The notes: generated by a model not told the origin, from the sequence alone. Positions 18,810 to 28,013 are shown, counted from the stretch's first letter. The stretch is DNA of 64,000 nucleotides from Mycobacterium senriense (GCF_019668465.1 NZ_AP024828.1:3720001-3784000), one strand, 5' to 3'. Program-made: numbers and translations.

Positions 18810-20201
18810 TCACGCATGGATACGGAGTCCGGCATCGGACACCCGGGTGAACTCGGCTCGCATCGTCTCGACGTAGTGCAGGACGGACCTGCGGGCGACG
18901 TCGGTGCCCGGGTAGGCGACCACCAACTGCGTTTTGTCGTGCATGCGATTGACCCACATGCACACCGTCTCCGACAGCCGGTTATCGCCCCACACGCCGG
19001 CGCGCAGGCCGTCGAAGTAATCGCCGAACGGCAACTTGCGGATGTCGATGTAGGACAGCATCGGGACGGGACGGTCCGGGACCTCGATCGGGTTCGACGA
19101 CGGGTCGGTGGATTCGAGCAGGTGGTAGTAGGGCACGGCGCCCAGGGCGGTGTTGCCGTCGAAAGATGCCTGGGCGGCGCTGACCACCTCATCGAACGAC
19201 GCACCGGCGGTGGGAATCGCCAACGGGACGAAACTGGCCAGCCAACCGACCGCGGTGGCGTACGCGGGCTCCCGCCGGTTGTCGAATGGCGTGAGCCCGA
19301 AATACGTTGCGGCGCCGGTTAACCGGTGTTCGGTCAGCGCGGCGCAGGCGAACACGCCACCGCTGAAACGCGCGCCCGCCGCACGGCACACCGCTTCGAA
19401 CCGTCGGCCTTGGTCGTCATCGAGCAGGTCGAATACGTCGATGGCTCCCGGGGTGTCCGCGTTCGAGTCACCCAGTTCCAGCGGGAATTTCGGGAGTGCC
19501 CCATTATTCGCCGCGAGAAAAGCGCGCCACGATTGAATCTCGGGCGACTCCTCGTTCAGGCCCCGGGTGTACGCGTGCTGATTCGCGCTGTATTCGCGAT
19601 GGCTCGGGGCGGACGGCAGCGGGTTTTCCGCCCTCTGCAATGCGGCGAAGTACATCGTCTGGATGTCGAGGAAGATCACCCCCGCCGACATGCCATCGGC
19701 GCGCAAGTGGTCGACGGCGATATAGATGGTGAACCGGTCTTGGGCCTGGATGATGCCGAAGGTGAAGCAGTCCCATTGGAGCGGGTCGGGCGTATCGAGA
19801 AGCAGTTTGCGGATCTGGTTCGGCGTCATCCGCCCGAGGTCCGCCGGCGCCAAGGTGATGACCTCCGGGTTGGGAATGACATAGCGAAGGATCTCGTCGT
19901 TATCCCCGAAGGCGAAGCGGTCGTGGTAAGTGTCGTGTCGCCGCAGGTGACCGTTCACGGCTTGGGTCATCGCATCGATATCGCAGATGCCGCTGATTTC
20001 CCAGGCCCCGATGCACAACCGGGGGATATCACGGCCGCGGTTAACCTGGCGTCGGTAATAGCGGAGATGCTGCGCCTGCTGATAGCTCACCGGGGCGGGG
20101 TGGTGCTGTGCTTCGGCGGCGCGCCGATAGGTGGCGGCCGTGGGGTACCAGGATACGACGGTGCCCTCGGCCGTCCAGTCCTCAACCGTGCCCAAGAACA
20201 T
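18810..20201 (-). CDS. PapA-family polyketide-associated acyltransferase
   Basis: The 463-residue protein has an N-terminus (MFLGTVEDWTAEGTVVSWYP), an AHLRRHDTYHDRF segment and a DHLRADG acyltransfer motif that match PapA1/PapA2/PapA3, which esterify trehalose in sulfolipid and polyacyltrehalose synthesis. The first His of HHxxxDG is Asp here, as in PapA1 (IDHLHADG). ATG 20201 has a GGTAG site. It heads the four-gene unit going down to 14552. No polyketide synthase, FadD or MmpL gene is in the unit, so the acyl donor is unclear. The name of the specific PapA is not assignable. Confidence 0.88.
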   Translation of the reverse strand: MFLGTVEDWTAEGTVVSWYPTAATYRRAAEAQHHPAPVSYQQAQHLRYYRRQVNRGRDIPRLCIGAWEISGICDIDAMTQAVNGHLRRHDTYHDRFAFGDNDEILRYVIPNPEVITLAPADLGRMTPNQIRKLLLDTPDPLQWDCFTFGIIQAQDRFTIYIAVDHLRADGMSAGVIFLDIQTMYFAALQRAENPLPSAPSHREYSANQHAYTRGLNEESPEIQSWRAFLAANNGALPKFPLELGDSNADTPGAIDVFDLLDDDQGRRFEAVCRAAGARFSGGVFACAALTEHRLTGAATYFGLTPFDNRREPAYATAVGWLASFVPLAIPTAGASFDEVVSAAQASFDGNTALGAVPYYHLLESTDPSSNPIEVPDRPVPMLSYIDIRKLPFGDYFDGLRAGVWGDNRLSETVCMWVNRMHDKTQLVVAYPGTDVARRSVLHYVETMRAEFTRVSDAGLRIHA

Positions 20202-21197
20202 GCGCTACCTTTCGTCCGTCAGCTGCGACGCCGGTTTGGATGACCTTAATGGCACGGCGCATGAATTGCTGAGTAAGTCGGTTGCCGAGGCGGTCCGGTT
20301 CCGTAGGCTTGGCAAGTCGCTTACGGCGAGCCGCGGCGAGCAATGCAGGCCGGTGATTGGGCTGGTTGGGGTTTGAGTTGACGGTCCACGTGTTGGCAAG
20401 CGGCGCAAATAAATGACTCGCCGGCGATCCCGCGGCGCAATCATGTAATTCCCCTTTCGGGCCTGAGCTATCGCATGGAAAGTTCTGTCAACCAAATGTG
20501 TGCTCATGTGAGGTAGTCGACAACGCAGGGCCATTTAATTCGCGCTTCGTTAACATGGAACTACCAGTCAAACAAGCATTTATCTCGACCAGATGACCCA
20601 ACCTGTCGATTCCCACCCATGCAGCAAGCGCTATATCGGGGAGACCTCGCCAGATGCTGGTGGGCCTGCCCAAACGGCGCCTCGGTTACCATATCGTGAT
20701 GTATGGTCGTATTGGAATAGTGTCAGCGAAAGATTCCTCGCGCCGATGCTCCGGGCAAACAACCAATCGATTCTTAACAGGGCCACAGCACTAGGCCAGA
20801 TGGCCCTGCTAATGCCAGCCTAGGTGCACAAATCGGGAGCCGAACTGCGCACCGACAGCAAACTGTGATTCGATCGAGTCGGCGTGGTGAACCTTGTCAC
20901 GTGGGCGCAGCGTGCGCAACCACGAGCCCGAATTCGCAGCGCAGGGGAAATCTTTGCGCGCCAGGTGGATAAGCGCCGACGGCGACTATTCAGCGGGTGG
21001 TTCTCGCCATGGTGAGCGCAGACCGCCCAGTAAGTTGCAGGACGCGCCGACTGGCAGTCGGTCTCAAGTTGCCCGAGGCGGCGTCGCCCACGGGCGGCGC
21101 ACCCGACGGCTGCTCGCGCAGACAAAGCGTCCGGGGTGGTCGATGATGGTCGGGACAACCCGTCGTTTCTCGTCACCGTGAACCTTCCAGAGAACGG
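20202..21197. other. One-kilobase intergenic region with a lower-GC core
   Basis: The region lies between the divergent PapA-like and malic enzyme genes. No frame has both a ribosome binding site and recognisable protein; a 76-codon frame at 20593 has neither. About 20390-20640 is visibly richer in A+T than its surroundings. It should hold two promoters and perhaps nucleoid-protein sites. Confidence 0.5.
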
Positions 21198-22871
21198 ATG
21201 TTGACGATGCCCGATGAGCTTCGTGGTACGGCCAGGCTGTTCGATGCGTTGACCACCAAAGGCACCGCTTTCACCGAAGCTGAACGCCAGCGGTTGGGGC
21301 TCTTGGGTCTGCTGCCGACGACGGTGAAGACCCTGGAGCAGCAAGCCGAGCACTGCTGGCACGAATTCTCCACTCGGCGAGATGATCTCGACAAACACAT
21401 CTATCTGCGGGCATTGCAGGACCGCAACGAAACGTTGTTTTACAAGGTGTTGAGTGACCACATTCCCGAGGCGCTGCCGATCGTCTACACCCCCACCGTG
21501 GGTGAGGCCTGCCAGCGTTTCAGTGAGATCTACCGGCGGCCGCGAGGATTGTTCGTTTCCTACGCCGAGGGTCACTGTCTGGACGAGGTGCTGGACAACC
21601 GGCCGCAGCGCGACGTCGACGTGATCGTGGTGACCGACGGACAGCGCATCCTCGGCCTGGGCGATCAGGGCATCGGCGGGATGGGCATCCCGATCGGAAA
21701 GCTGTCCCTCTACACGCTCATTGGCGGTATCGATCCCGCCCGCACCCTTCCGATTGTGCTCGACGTGGGTACCGACAACAGCGAACTTCTCGACGATCCG
21801 CAGTACCTGGGCTGGCGGCACCGGCGCATCGACGACGACGATTACTACGCCTTCATCGACAAGTTCGTCACCGCGGTGCGCAACCATCTTCCCAATGTGC
21901 TGCTGCAGTGGGAGGACTTCGCCACGACGCATGCGCTGCCGATCCTGGCCCGCTACCGCGACAAGCTGCTCACCTTCAACGACGACATCCAAGGGACGGC
22001 CGCCGTCACCGTGGGAGCGCTGCACGGCGCCGCCAAAGTCGCCGGCCGCCCGCTCTCGCAGCAACAGGTCGTCATGCTCGGCGCCGGCTCGGCCGGTATC
22101 GGAGTGCTCGACATGATTCGCCGGCAGATGATGACCGAAGGCCTGTCCGAACAGCAGGCCTCGCAGCGCATTTGGGTTGTCGACGTGGTCGGCCTGCTCA
22201 CCGACGACCGCACCGACCTGTCCGACGCGCAGCGCGGATTCGCCCAGCCGGCCGGTCGCGTTGCGGATTGGAATCTTTCAGGGCCCGCCCAGCTCGCCGA
22301 CGTCGTCCACCATGTCGACGCGGGTGTGCTGCTCGGCCTGTCGACCGCGGCGGGTGCCTTCACCGAGAGCATCGTGCGCGAGGTCGCCGACAAGACCGAG
22401 CGGCCGATCATCTTCCCGCTCTCCAACCCGACGAGCCGCGCCGAGGCGCACCCCGCGGAATTGGACCAGTGGACCGACGGGCGCGCCCTGATCGCCACCG
22501 GCTCACCGTTCGCGCCGCTACACCGAAACGGTGTGGAACGCCCAGTGGCCCAATGCAATAACGTCTACATCTTCCCCGCGATGGGACTGGCCGTGACGGC
22601 GGCTCAGGCGACGCGGGTCACCGACGAGATGATGCGGGTCGCCGCCGAAACCTTGGGCGAGGCGTCGCCGGCCCTCGCCGACCCCGACCAGCCGCTGCTG
22701 CCCGCATGGTCGGACGTGCCCGATATTGCGGTGCGCATCGCGCACGCCGTCGCCGTGCAGGCCGTCGCGGACGGCGTCGCCCCGACGCGCAGCGACGAAG
22801 AACTCACCGAACGCATCGCGCAGGTGCGTTGGCTCCCCGATTATCCTGCCTCGGCGGACACCACGGCCTAG
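21198..22871 (+). CDS. NAD-dependent malic enzyme
   Basis: The 557-residue enzyme oxidatively decarboxylates malate to pyruvate. It has YTPTVGEACQRF (malic N-terminal domain with the catalytic Tyr), GLGDQGIGGMGIPIGKLSLYT, WEDFA and FNDDIQGT (metal ligands), and GAGSAGIG (NAD binding). NPTSRAEAHP near the end is also typical. It is of the large MaeA/SfcA type. It is only moderately similar to my memory of M. tuberculosis Mez (Rv2332), which is in another place, so it is probably a paralogue or separate lineage. ATG 21198 has GAGA upstream; the in-frame ATG at 21207 is an alternative. Confidence 0.92.
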   Translation: MLTMPDELRGTARLFDALTTKGTAFTEAERQRLGLLGLLPTTVKTLEQQAEHCWHEFSTRRDDLDKHIYLRALQDRNETLFYKVLSDHIPEALPIVYTPTVGEACQRFSEIYRRPRGLFVSYAEGHCLDEVLDNRPQRDVDVIVVTDGQRILGLGDQGIGGMGIPIGKLSLYTLIGGIDPARTLPIVLDVGTDNSELLDDPQYLGWRHRRIDDDDYYAFIDKFVTAVRNHLPNVLLQWEDFATTHALPILARYRDKLLTFNDDIQGTAAVTVGALHGAAKVAGRPLSQQQVVMLGAGSAGIGVLDMIRRQMMTEGLSEQQASQRIWVVDVVGLLTDDRTDLSDAQRGFAQPAGRVADWNLSGPAQLADVVHHVDAGVLLGLSTAAGAFTESIVREVADKTERPIIFPLSNPTSRAEAHPAELDQWTDGRALIATGSPFAPLHRNGVERPVAQCNNVYIFPAMGLAVTAAQATRVTDEMMRVAAETLGEASPALADPDQPLLPAWSDVPDIAVRIAHAVAVQAVADGVAPTRSDEELTERIAQVRWLPDYPASADTTA

Positions 22872-23225
22872 TAGACGTCGCGCAGGTAGCGGTGGGTCGA
22901 CCCGAGCTGGTTGCACTTTGCCGCCTCCAGGTTTTCTGGGGCATCACTTCGGCTGTCGAAGCGACGTACCGCCGGTTATGGGTATCGGGGACCGCGGTGT
23001 GAGTATGTTCACTTTCGGCCTTCAAGGCAATATTGTCCGTGGGCAACGGGCTGGGAGGATGCACGGAAACGCCTGCGCTACAGCGGATCTGCACGACACG
23101 ACCGCGGGCCGACACTCCCCGCGCGGACGTACGCGCGCAGGATTGAGAATCGAGAGCGCGTGGTACCAAAGGGAACGTGAGCGGGGGTTAGATGACCGAT
23201 GCCCCCACAATCTCAAAGGAACTCA
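22872..23225. other. Intergenic region between the malic enzyme and PPE genes
   Basis: About 350 bases, no supported gene. The right end carries AAAGGA, the ribosome binding site of the PPE gene, which fixes its start. No PE gene precedes it. Confidence 0.5.
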
Positions 23226-24554
23226 ATGCACTTCGCGGTATTGCCGCCGGAGGTCAATTCCGGCCGCATGTACGCAGGCCCCGGCGCGGGGTCGCTCTTG
23301 GCCGCAGCGACGGCGTGGGATGAGCTCGCCAATGAGCTGCACACCACGGCGGCCAACATGGAGTCGGTGATCTCCGGGCTTACCAGTGAGCCGTGGCACG
23401 GGCCGTCCGCGGTGGCGACGGCGGCCGCGGCCGCACCGCAGGTGGCCTGGCTGACCGCCACCGCTGAGCAGGCCACGCAAGCCGGTGCTCAGGCCAAAGC
23501 CGCTGCGACGGCCTATGAGTCGGCGTATGCGGCGACGGTGCACCCGTCGGTGATCGCAGCCAACCGCTCCCAGTTGTCGTCCCTGGTCGCCACGAACCTC
23601 CTGGGTCAGAACACCCCGGCGATCGCCGCCACCGAGGTCGCCTACGGCGAAATGTGGGCCCAGGACGTCGCCGCGATGTACGGCTATGCGGGCGCGTCGC
23701 ACGCGGCCTCGCAGGTGACACCGTTCACCCCGCCCAAGCGGACGACCAATCAGGGCGGGCTGGCCGCGCAGACTGTTGCGACGACACAGGCCGCCGGTAC
23801 CTCGGCCGGACACGTGCAATCGGCGCTTTCGAGCAACACGATGTCCGCGGTGCCGAACGCGCTGCAAAACCTCACAACTTCGTCGACGGCGTCCTCGGGA
23901 CTGAGTGACCTCTCAAGCTTCATGAACCCATACAATTTGGTGTCCCTCGGGTCTGCATTCCTCGGCAATGGCACCGGGCTGATCGGGGTATCGGGAGCCG
24001 CGGGGTTCATTTCGGACACCGAACACAAGATTGTAGAACCGGGCACGAAATCGAAGGCCGTGCCGGAAAAGCCGGCAGTTTCGCGCTCGCCCGGAAAAGC
24101 GACGACGGTGTCCGCGGGAATGGGGCGTGCGAACTCGCTGGGCAGCATGTCGGTGCCGCAGGGTTGGTCCACGGCGGCACCGGAAGTGCGCCTCACCGCA
24201 CTCGAGTCGCCCGACGCTGGTGCTCTTCCGGCGAGCCGCGCGGGTTCTGGCCTGTTCAGTGGCCAGATGCCGCTGTTCGGTGGTGCGCCGTTGATGGCGA
24301 TGCCCGGCCGCGGCACACCTGATGGCCGGGGTCGCCAACCGGCCGACACGAGCGACGCGCCCGGCCGCCAGGTCCCCGCCGCGGCGGCTCTGCAGAAGCG
24401 CGGACAGTCGCCGCGCAGCGCCTCGACCGGAACCGCCGCCGAACTGCGCGAAGTCACCGACGTGCTAGGCAAACTCGCGGAACTGCGAGCCACCGGCGCG
24501 CTGACCGACACTGAATTCGCCGAACAAAAGCAACGACTGCTCGGCACCGGCTAG
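23226..24554 (+). CDS. PPE-SVP family protein with a C-terminal SHOCT-like segment
   Basis: The 442-residue protein has PPE at residues 7-9, the W57-H-G59 turn of the PPE helical domain, and the SVP-subfamily motif GSMSVPQGW at about 306-314. The ATG at 23226 follows AAAGGA; the frame extends 9 codons upstream but without a site. PPE proteins are secreted by ESX type VII systems, normally with a PE partner, which is missing here. The last 30 residues ([26 protein letters not shown]) read as a SHOCT-type helical hairpin, which is uncommon on a PPE protein. Confidence 0.9.
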   Translation: MHFAVLPPEVNSGRMYAGPGAGSLLAAATAWDELANELHTTAANMESVISGLTSEPWHGPSAVATAAAAAPQVAWLTATAEQATQAGAQAKAAATAYESAYAATVHPSVIAANRSQLSSLVATNLLGQNTPAIAATEVAYGEMWAQDVAAMYGYAGASHAASQVTPFTPPKRTTNQGGLAAQTVATTQAAGTSAGHVQSALSSNTMSAVPNALQNLTTSSTASSGLSDLSSFMNPYNLVSLGSAFLGNGTGLIGVSGAAGFISDTEHKIVEPGTKSKAVPEKPAVSRSPGKATTVSAGMGRANSLGSMSVPQGWSTAAPEVRLTALESPDAGALPASRAGSGLFSGQMPLFGGAPLMAMPGRGTPDGRGRQPADTSDAPGRQVPAAAALQKRGQSPRSASTGTAAELREVTDVLGKLAELRATGALTDTEFAEQKQRLLGTG

Positions 24555-24675
24555 CCGAGTCCTGCCCGCCGGTACTCGTCGGATCGGCCTGATTGCGGTG
24601 CATGTCCTACTGCCCGCGGTTCACGGGCGCTTGTCCTGGGCGTCGGCTTCCGCCGACCTGCGGCCTTGACTTCAT

Positions 24676-24692
24676 ACATACAGTGTGTATGT
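24676..24692. promoter_or_regulatory. Operator-like palindrome ACATAC-N5-GTATGT
   Basis: A perfect 6+6 dyad lies 39-55 bases before the DinB-fold gene. It is placed 19 bases (centre to centre) from the second dyad at 24695-24711, i.e. nearly two helical turns. Confidence 0.6.
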
Positions 24693-24694
24693 TA

Positions 24695-24711
24695 ATACAT
24701 ACGGTATGTAT
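24695..24711. promoter_or_regulatory. Operator-like palindrome ATACATAC-N1-GTATGTAT
   Basis: A perfect 8+8 dyad around a single G ends 19 bases before the ATG of the DinB-fold gene. Its core CATACGGTATG recurs upstream of the TetR gene at 25526-25540, which links both genes to one repressor. Confidence 0.7.
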
Positions 24712-24730
24712 CTAGAAGGGAACGGCCCCT

Positions 24731-25477
24731 ATGAGTGCCACGCTCGACGCTATAGCGGAAGAACGCAGAATCGTGTTGGAACTTTGTTCGCAGATGCCGG
24801 ATCCATTGTGGGCGAAGGAAAGTGGTTGCTCCGGCTGGTCCGTGCAGGACCTCGTGTCGCACATGGCGTGTAGCTTCTGGTTGGCGGTCGATCCGTCGAC
24901 GCTGCCCAGTCCCGGCAGCATACCCGCGGAACGCGCGGCGGACCTCTACGTCGACTCGCGACGTTCGATGACCCCCGAAGAGGTTGTCGCCGACTATGAA
25001 TCGGTCAGCGCGCGGGGACTGGAGGTGCTCGCGGCAGTCGAGACCCAGGACGTGGACATACCCATAGGCGACGTCGGAACCTACCCGGCCTCGGTGGTGC
25101 CGACAACGTTCGTCTTCGAGGCTTTCATCCACACTCGGTACGACCTGTTTCCTCCGGATGGGCCGTTGGAGGGAGACCCGCCACCCGTCGACGAGCTGCG
25201 GCTCGCCCCCACGCTCGATTGGATCGAAGCCGCACTGCCACAGCAGAATGTCAATCTGCTCAACGATTTACCCGCGGGCGTGGAGATTCGCCTCGACGGA
25301 CTGTGCGCCCGGACCCTGCGTCTCGGTGGCCGGTCCGACGCCGCGGCGCGCGTCACGTCCGATTCCCAGGCCTTCGTGCGGTGGATCACCCAGCGCGGCA
25401 CCTGGGAGGGCTTGGGTGTGCAGGCCGAGGGTGACCCGGCAGCGCTGGATATCATTCGTCGGCTCAGGGTGTTCTGA
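24731..25477 (+). CDS. Maleylpyruvate isomerase-family (DinB-fold) protein
   Basis: The 248-residue protein matches the mycothiol-dependent maleylpyruvate isomerase N-terminal (MDMPI/DinB_2) family: GCSGWSVQDLVSHMA near residues 33-47 with a metal-ligand His, and FEAFIHTRYDLF near 128-139 carrying further His and Asp ligands. Known members bind a divalent metal and use mycothiol in isomerisation or detoxification. ATG 24731 follows GAAGGG. The upstream dyads point to control by the TetR that follows. The actual substrate is unknown. Confidence 0.82.
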   Translation: MSATLDAIAEERRIVLELCSQMPDPLWAKESGCSGWSVQDLVSHMACSFWLAVDPSTLPSPGSIPAERAADLYVDSRRSMTPEEVVADYESVSARGLEVLAAVETQDVDIPIGDVGTYPASVVPTTFVFEAFIHTRYDLFPPDGPLEGDPPPVDELRLAPTLDWIEAALPQQNVNLLNDLPAGVEIRLDGLCARTLRLGGRSDAAARVTSDSQAFVRWITQRGTWEGLGVQAEGDPAALDIIRRLRVF

Positions 25478-25525
25478 GGAGACGCAGACCGCGACGCCAC
25501 TTCGGCGGTGCCACAATTCACGACC

Positions 25526-25540
25526 TGCATACGGTATGCA
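25526..25540. promoter_or_regulatory. Operator-like palindrome TGCATAC-N1-GTATGCA
   Basis: A perfect 7+7 dyad around G lies 37-51 bases before the TetR ATG, with the same CATACGGTATG core as the site at 24695-24711. It is the likely autoregulatory site of the TetR. Confidence 0.7.
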
Positions 25541-25576
25541 TGACAATGCATCGGGCGGTGTGAAAGGTAAGGGTTG

Positions 25577-26194
25577 ATGGCGAAGGGCGGTCGCCGCACG
25601 CAGGCCGAACGCGCGGCCGAGACGCGCGATGCGCTGATGGGCGCCGCGCGGCCGCTGTTTGCGTCGGTGGGATTCGCCGACGCGTCCCTGGAAACCATCG
25701 TCCGCGACGCGGGGGTGACACGCGGAGCGCTGTACCACCATTTCGCCGACAAGACAGAGCTGTTCGCGGCGGTCTTCGAGCAGGTGGAGGGGGAGATGGC
25801 CGCGCGGATGGGGGAGGCCGTCGCCGCGGCGGGGCACTCGGATCCGGTCGAAATCATGCGACTGTGTTCGGGGCTCTGGTTGGACGCGTGCGCCGAACCC
25901 GAGGTTCAGCGCATCGTCTTGCTCGAGGCGCTGGCGGTGCTGGGATGGGAACGCTGGAGCGACATCGGGCACCGCTACAACATCGGATTCGTGACCGGGC
26001 TGCTCACCGAGGCCATCGAGTCCGGCAGCATCCCCCGTCAGCCCGTCGAGGCGACAGCGCTGACGATCATGGGCGCGCTGCGCGAGGCAACGCTCTACAT
26101 TGCCCGCGCCAAGGACCATCGTCAGGCCCGGGCGGACGCTGGCGCGGTGATGGATAGACTGCTCGAGGCGTTGCGCGCCAACACTTCCGGCTAA
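25577..26194 (+). CDS. TetR-family regulator
   Basis: The 205-residue protein has the helix-turn-helix LETIVRDAGVTRGALYHHFADKTELF at about residues 38-63 and a helical C-terminal domain. ATG 25577 is preceded by AAAGGTAAGGG; TTG 25574 in the same frame is less likely. The same palindrome core stands before this gene and before the DinB-fold gene 100 bases upstream, so it is predicted to repress both and to be released by a small ligand, perhaps the substrate of that protein. Confidence 0.92.
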   Translation: MAKGGRRTQAERAAETRDALMGAARPLFASVGFADASLETIVRDAGVTRGALYHHFADKTELFAAVFEQVEGEMAARMGEAVAAAGHSDPVEIMRLCSGLWLDACAEPEVQRIVLLEALAVLGWERWSDIGHRYNIGFVTGLLTEAIESGSIPRQPVEATALTIMGALREATLYIARAKDHRQARADAGAVMDRLLEALRANTSG

Positions 26195-26231
26195 TTCGTG
26201 GCGTCATCGGATCCTTGACTAGGAGGGCCTA

Positions 26232-26942
26232 TCACGCGGCGATGCTTCCGCCGCCGTCCGCCCGAATGATCTGGCCAGTGATGTAGCCCGCGTCCTCGTC
26301 GAGCAGCGCGCAGATCGCGTGTGCGATCTCGCGCGGTGTGCCGACACGGCGCATCGGAATGGTTTGCAGGACACGAGATTCGCGCTCGGATCCGGCCGGG
26401 CTGAGTTCGCGGTACATCTCGGTTTCGATGGGTCCGGGAGCCACCGCGTTGACGGTGATGCCGGACTGCGCGAGTTCGCCGGCCCAGATCCGGGTGCATG
26501 CCTCCAGGGCCGCCTTCGTCGCCGCATAGGGCGTGCGCTCCGGGGTGCCCAGCGTGGTCAGGCTGGTGACGTTGACGATGCGGCCCCACCCGCTTGCCAG
26601 CATGCCGGGTAGCACCGCCTGGACGACCTGTACGGCGGTGCGCACGTTCAGGTCGTAGGTGGTGAACAGGTCGTCCACGTCGATCGAGCCGATGCGGCCG
26701 AACCGGGCGACGGCGACGTTGTTGACCACCGCGTCCACGCGCCCGTTCGCCAGGACCCGCTGGAGCGCGGCGTCGGTGGCCGCGCTGTCGGTGAGATCCA
26801 CCTCGTAGAACTCGCCCGGGAAGTCGTCGGGTCGGGTGCGTGCCAGGCCGAGCGGTATGTCGCCGGACTTCGCGACTCGGTCGGCGACCGCGCGGCCGAT
26901 TCCCTTTGATGCCCCGGTGATCAGTACTCGCCGTGTGGTCAT
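26232..26942 (-). CDS. Short-chain dehydrogenase/reductase
   Basis: The 236-residue SDR has TGASKGIG at residues 8-15 and the catalytic Ser...Tyr...Lys in NVTSLTTLGTPERTPYAATK. In its NNxG position it reads NNVAVA. ATG 26942 is preceded by GGAGG, and the upstream extension in the same frame is intergenic. It is divergent from the LysR gene, with 107 bases between, and converges on the TetR gene. It is a FabG-like oxidoreductase of unknown substrate and the probable target of the LysR protein. Confidence 0.88.
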   Translation of the reverse strand: MTTRRVLITGASKGIGRAVADRVAKSGDIPLGLARTRPDDFPGEFYEVDLTDSAATDAALQRVLANGRVDAVVNNVAVARFGRIGSIDVDDLFTTYDLNVRTAVQVVQAVLPGMLASGWGRIVNVTSLTTLGTPERTPYAATKAALEACTRIWAGELAQSGITVNAVAPGPIETEMYRELSPAGSERESRVLQTIPMRRVGTPREIAHAICALLDEDAGYITGQIIRADGGGSIAA

Positions 26943-26994
26943 GATGTCCTCCTTCGAAGGCGTTTCGTATGATGACTTAAACGTTTTGGAAAGC

Positions 26995-27015
26995 CAACAA
27001 TTCATAACATTGTTG
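26995..27015. promoter_or_regulatory. Inverted repeat CAACAA-N9-TTGTTG, candidate LysR site
   Basis: A perfect 6+6 dyad with a 9-base spacer lies in the SDR/LysR divergent gap, 35 bases upstream of the LysR ATG. It contains the spacing typical of a T-N11-A LysR recognition site. Confidence 0.55.
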
Positions 27016-27049
27016 ATATGTTGGATGACATTGATCTTATGGAGGATCG

Positions 27050-27910
27050 ATGACGACGTTGTCGCAGCTCAAGACGTTCATAGCGGTGGTCGATCAGGGC
27101 GGGTTCACGGCCGCGGGTCGGCGACTCGGGTTATCCCAACCGGCCGTCAGCCGCACCGTCGCCGCACTGGAAAAAGAGCTGGGTCTGCCGCTGTTCCTCC
27201 GTCGCCGAGACGCACTGTCGCTAACCGAGGCGGGTGCCGTCGCGGTGACGCACGCGCGAGAGGCGGTCCGCCAACTGACGCTGATGCGTACCGAGGTCGC
27301 GGATCTGGCGGGCGACATCACCGGGACGCTGAGCGTGGCCAGCCTGCCGTCCGCAACCGCCTCGCTCGTCGCTCCGCAGCTACGGTCATTCGCCCAGCGG
27401 CACCCGGCCGCCACCATCCGGCTGTTGGAGGGAAGCGAGGGGGAGATCTTGGATTGGCTCGACCAGGGGGCGGCCGAGGCCGGCGTGGTCAGCCTGCCGG
27501 TCAAGGGACTCGACGTGGCGGTGCTCGGCGACCAACAAATGGTTGCGGTGGTACCGGCCGACAGCTGGCTGGCAGCCAAGGACACCATCACCTACGCCGA
27601 CCTGGCCAAGGAACCGTTCGTCCGTGGCACCGGTGGTTGTGCGGAGGTGTTCATGCCGATCGCGCGGCGCGCCGGGATCGAATTCGACCTGGCCTTCGAA
27701 GCGCGCGAGATCGCCGCGACGCTCGAGATCGTGCGCGCCGGGCTCGGGGTGAGCATCCTGCCCAGCGCCGGCCTGCCCGAGCCGAACGGTGTCGCGGTGC
27801 GGCCGCTGCTGCCCGAGACCGTGCGGCGCCTCGGCCTCGCCGTCTCCGCGAGCGCGTCGGCGCCCGCGCGCGCGTTCCTCGATCAGATAGCCGCGCTCGC
27901 TCTGAACTGA
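27050..27910 (+). CDS. LysR-family transcriptional regulator
   Basis: The 286-residue LTTR has an N-terminal winged helix (FIAVVDQGGFTAAGRRLGLSQPAVSRTVAALEKELG, residues about 10-44) and a periplasmic-binding-like effector domain. ATG 27050 has GGAGG upstream (27040s). It is divergent from the SDR gene, the classical arrangement for an LTTR and its target, with a dyad between them. Confidence 0.93.
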   Translation: MTTLSQLKTFIAVVDQGGFTAAGRRLGLSQPAVSRTVAALEKELGLPLFLRRRDALSLTEAGAVAVTHAREAVRQLTLMRTEVADLAGDITGTLSVASLPSATASLVAPQLRSFAQRHPAATIRLLEGSEGEILDWLDQGAAEAGVVSLPVKGLDVAVLGDQQMVAVVPADSWLAAKDTITYADLAKEPFVRGTGGCAEVFMPIARRAGIEFDLAFEAREIAATLEIVRAGLGVSILPSAGLPEPNGVAVRPLLPETVRRLGLAVSASASAPARAFLDQIAALALN

Positions 27911-27975
27911 TTCGGTTCGGCGACCACGGTTTTGGATCCCTGACTCGCGTGCGCCGGTCGGTAACCGCGACGCGT

Positions 27976-28006
27976 TTGCACCGGTCCCGGACCGGCGTGG
28001 TATCTT
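27976..28006 (+). promoter_or_regulatory. Putative SigA-type promoter of the DAHP synthase leader
   Basis: TTGCAC at 27976-27981 and TATCTT at 28001-28006 are separated by 19 bases. If correct, transcription would start about 7 bases later, at or next to the GTG of the leader peptide, giving a leaderless mRNA. The spacer is long, so the -35 assignment is weak and the -10 more convincing. Confidence 0.45.
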
Positions 28007-28013
28007 CGCCGAC

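Noticed and set aside
20593..20823. 76-codon plus-strand frame in the 1-kb gap
   Set aside because: No ribosome binding site and no recognisable sequence; could be chance in a lower-GC stretch.
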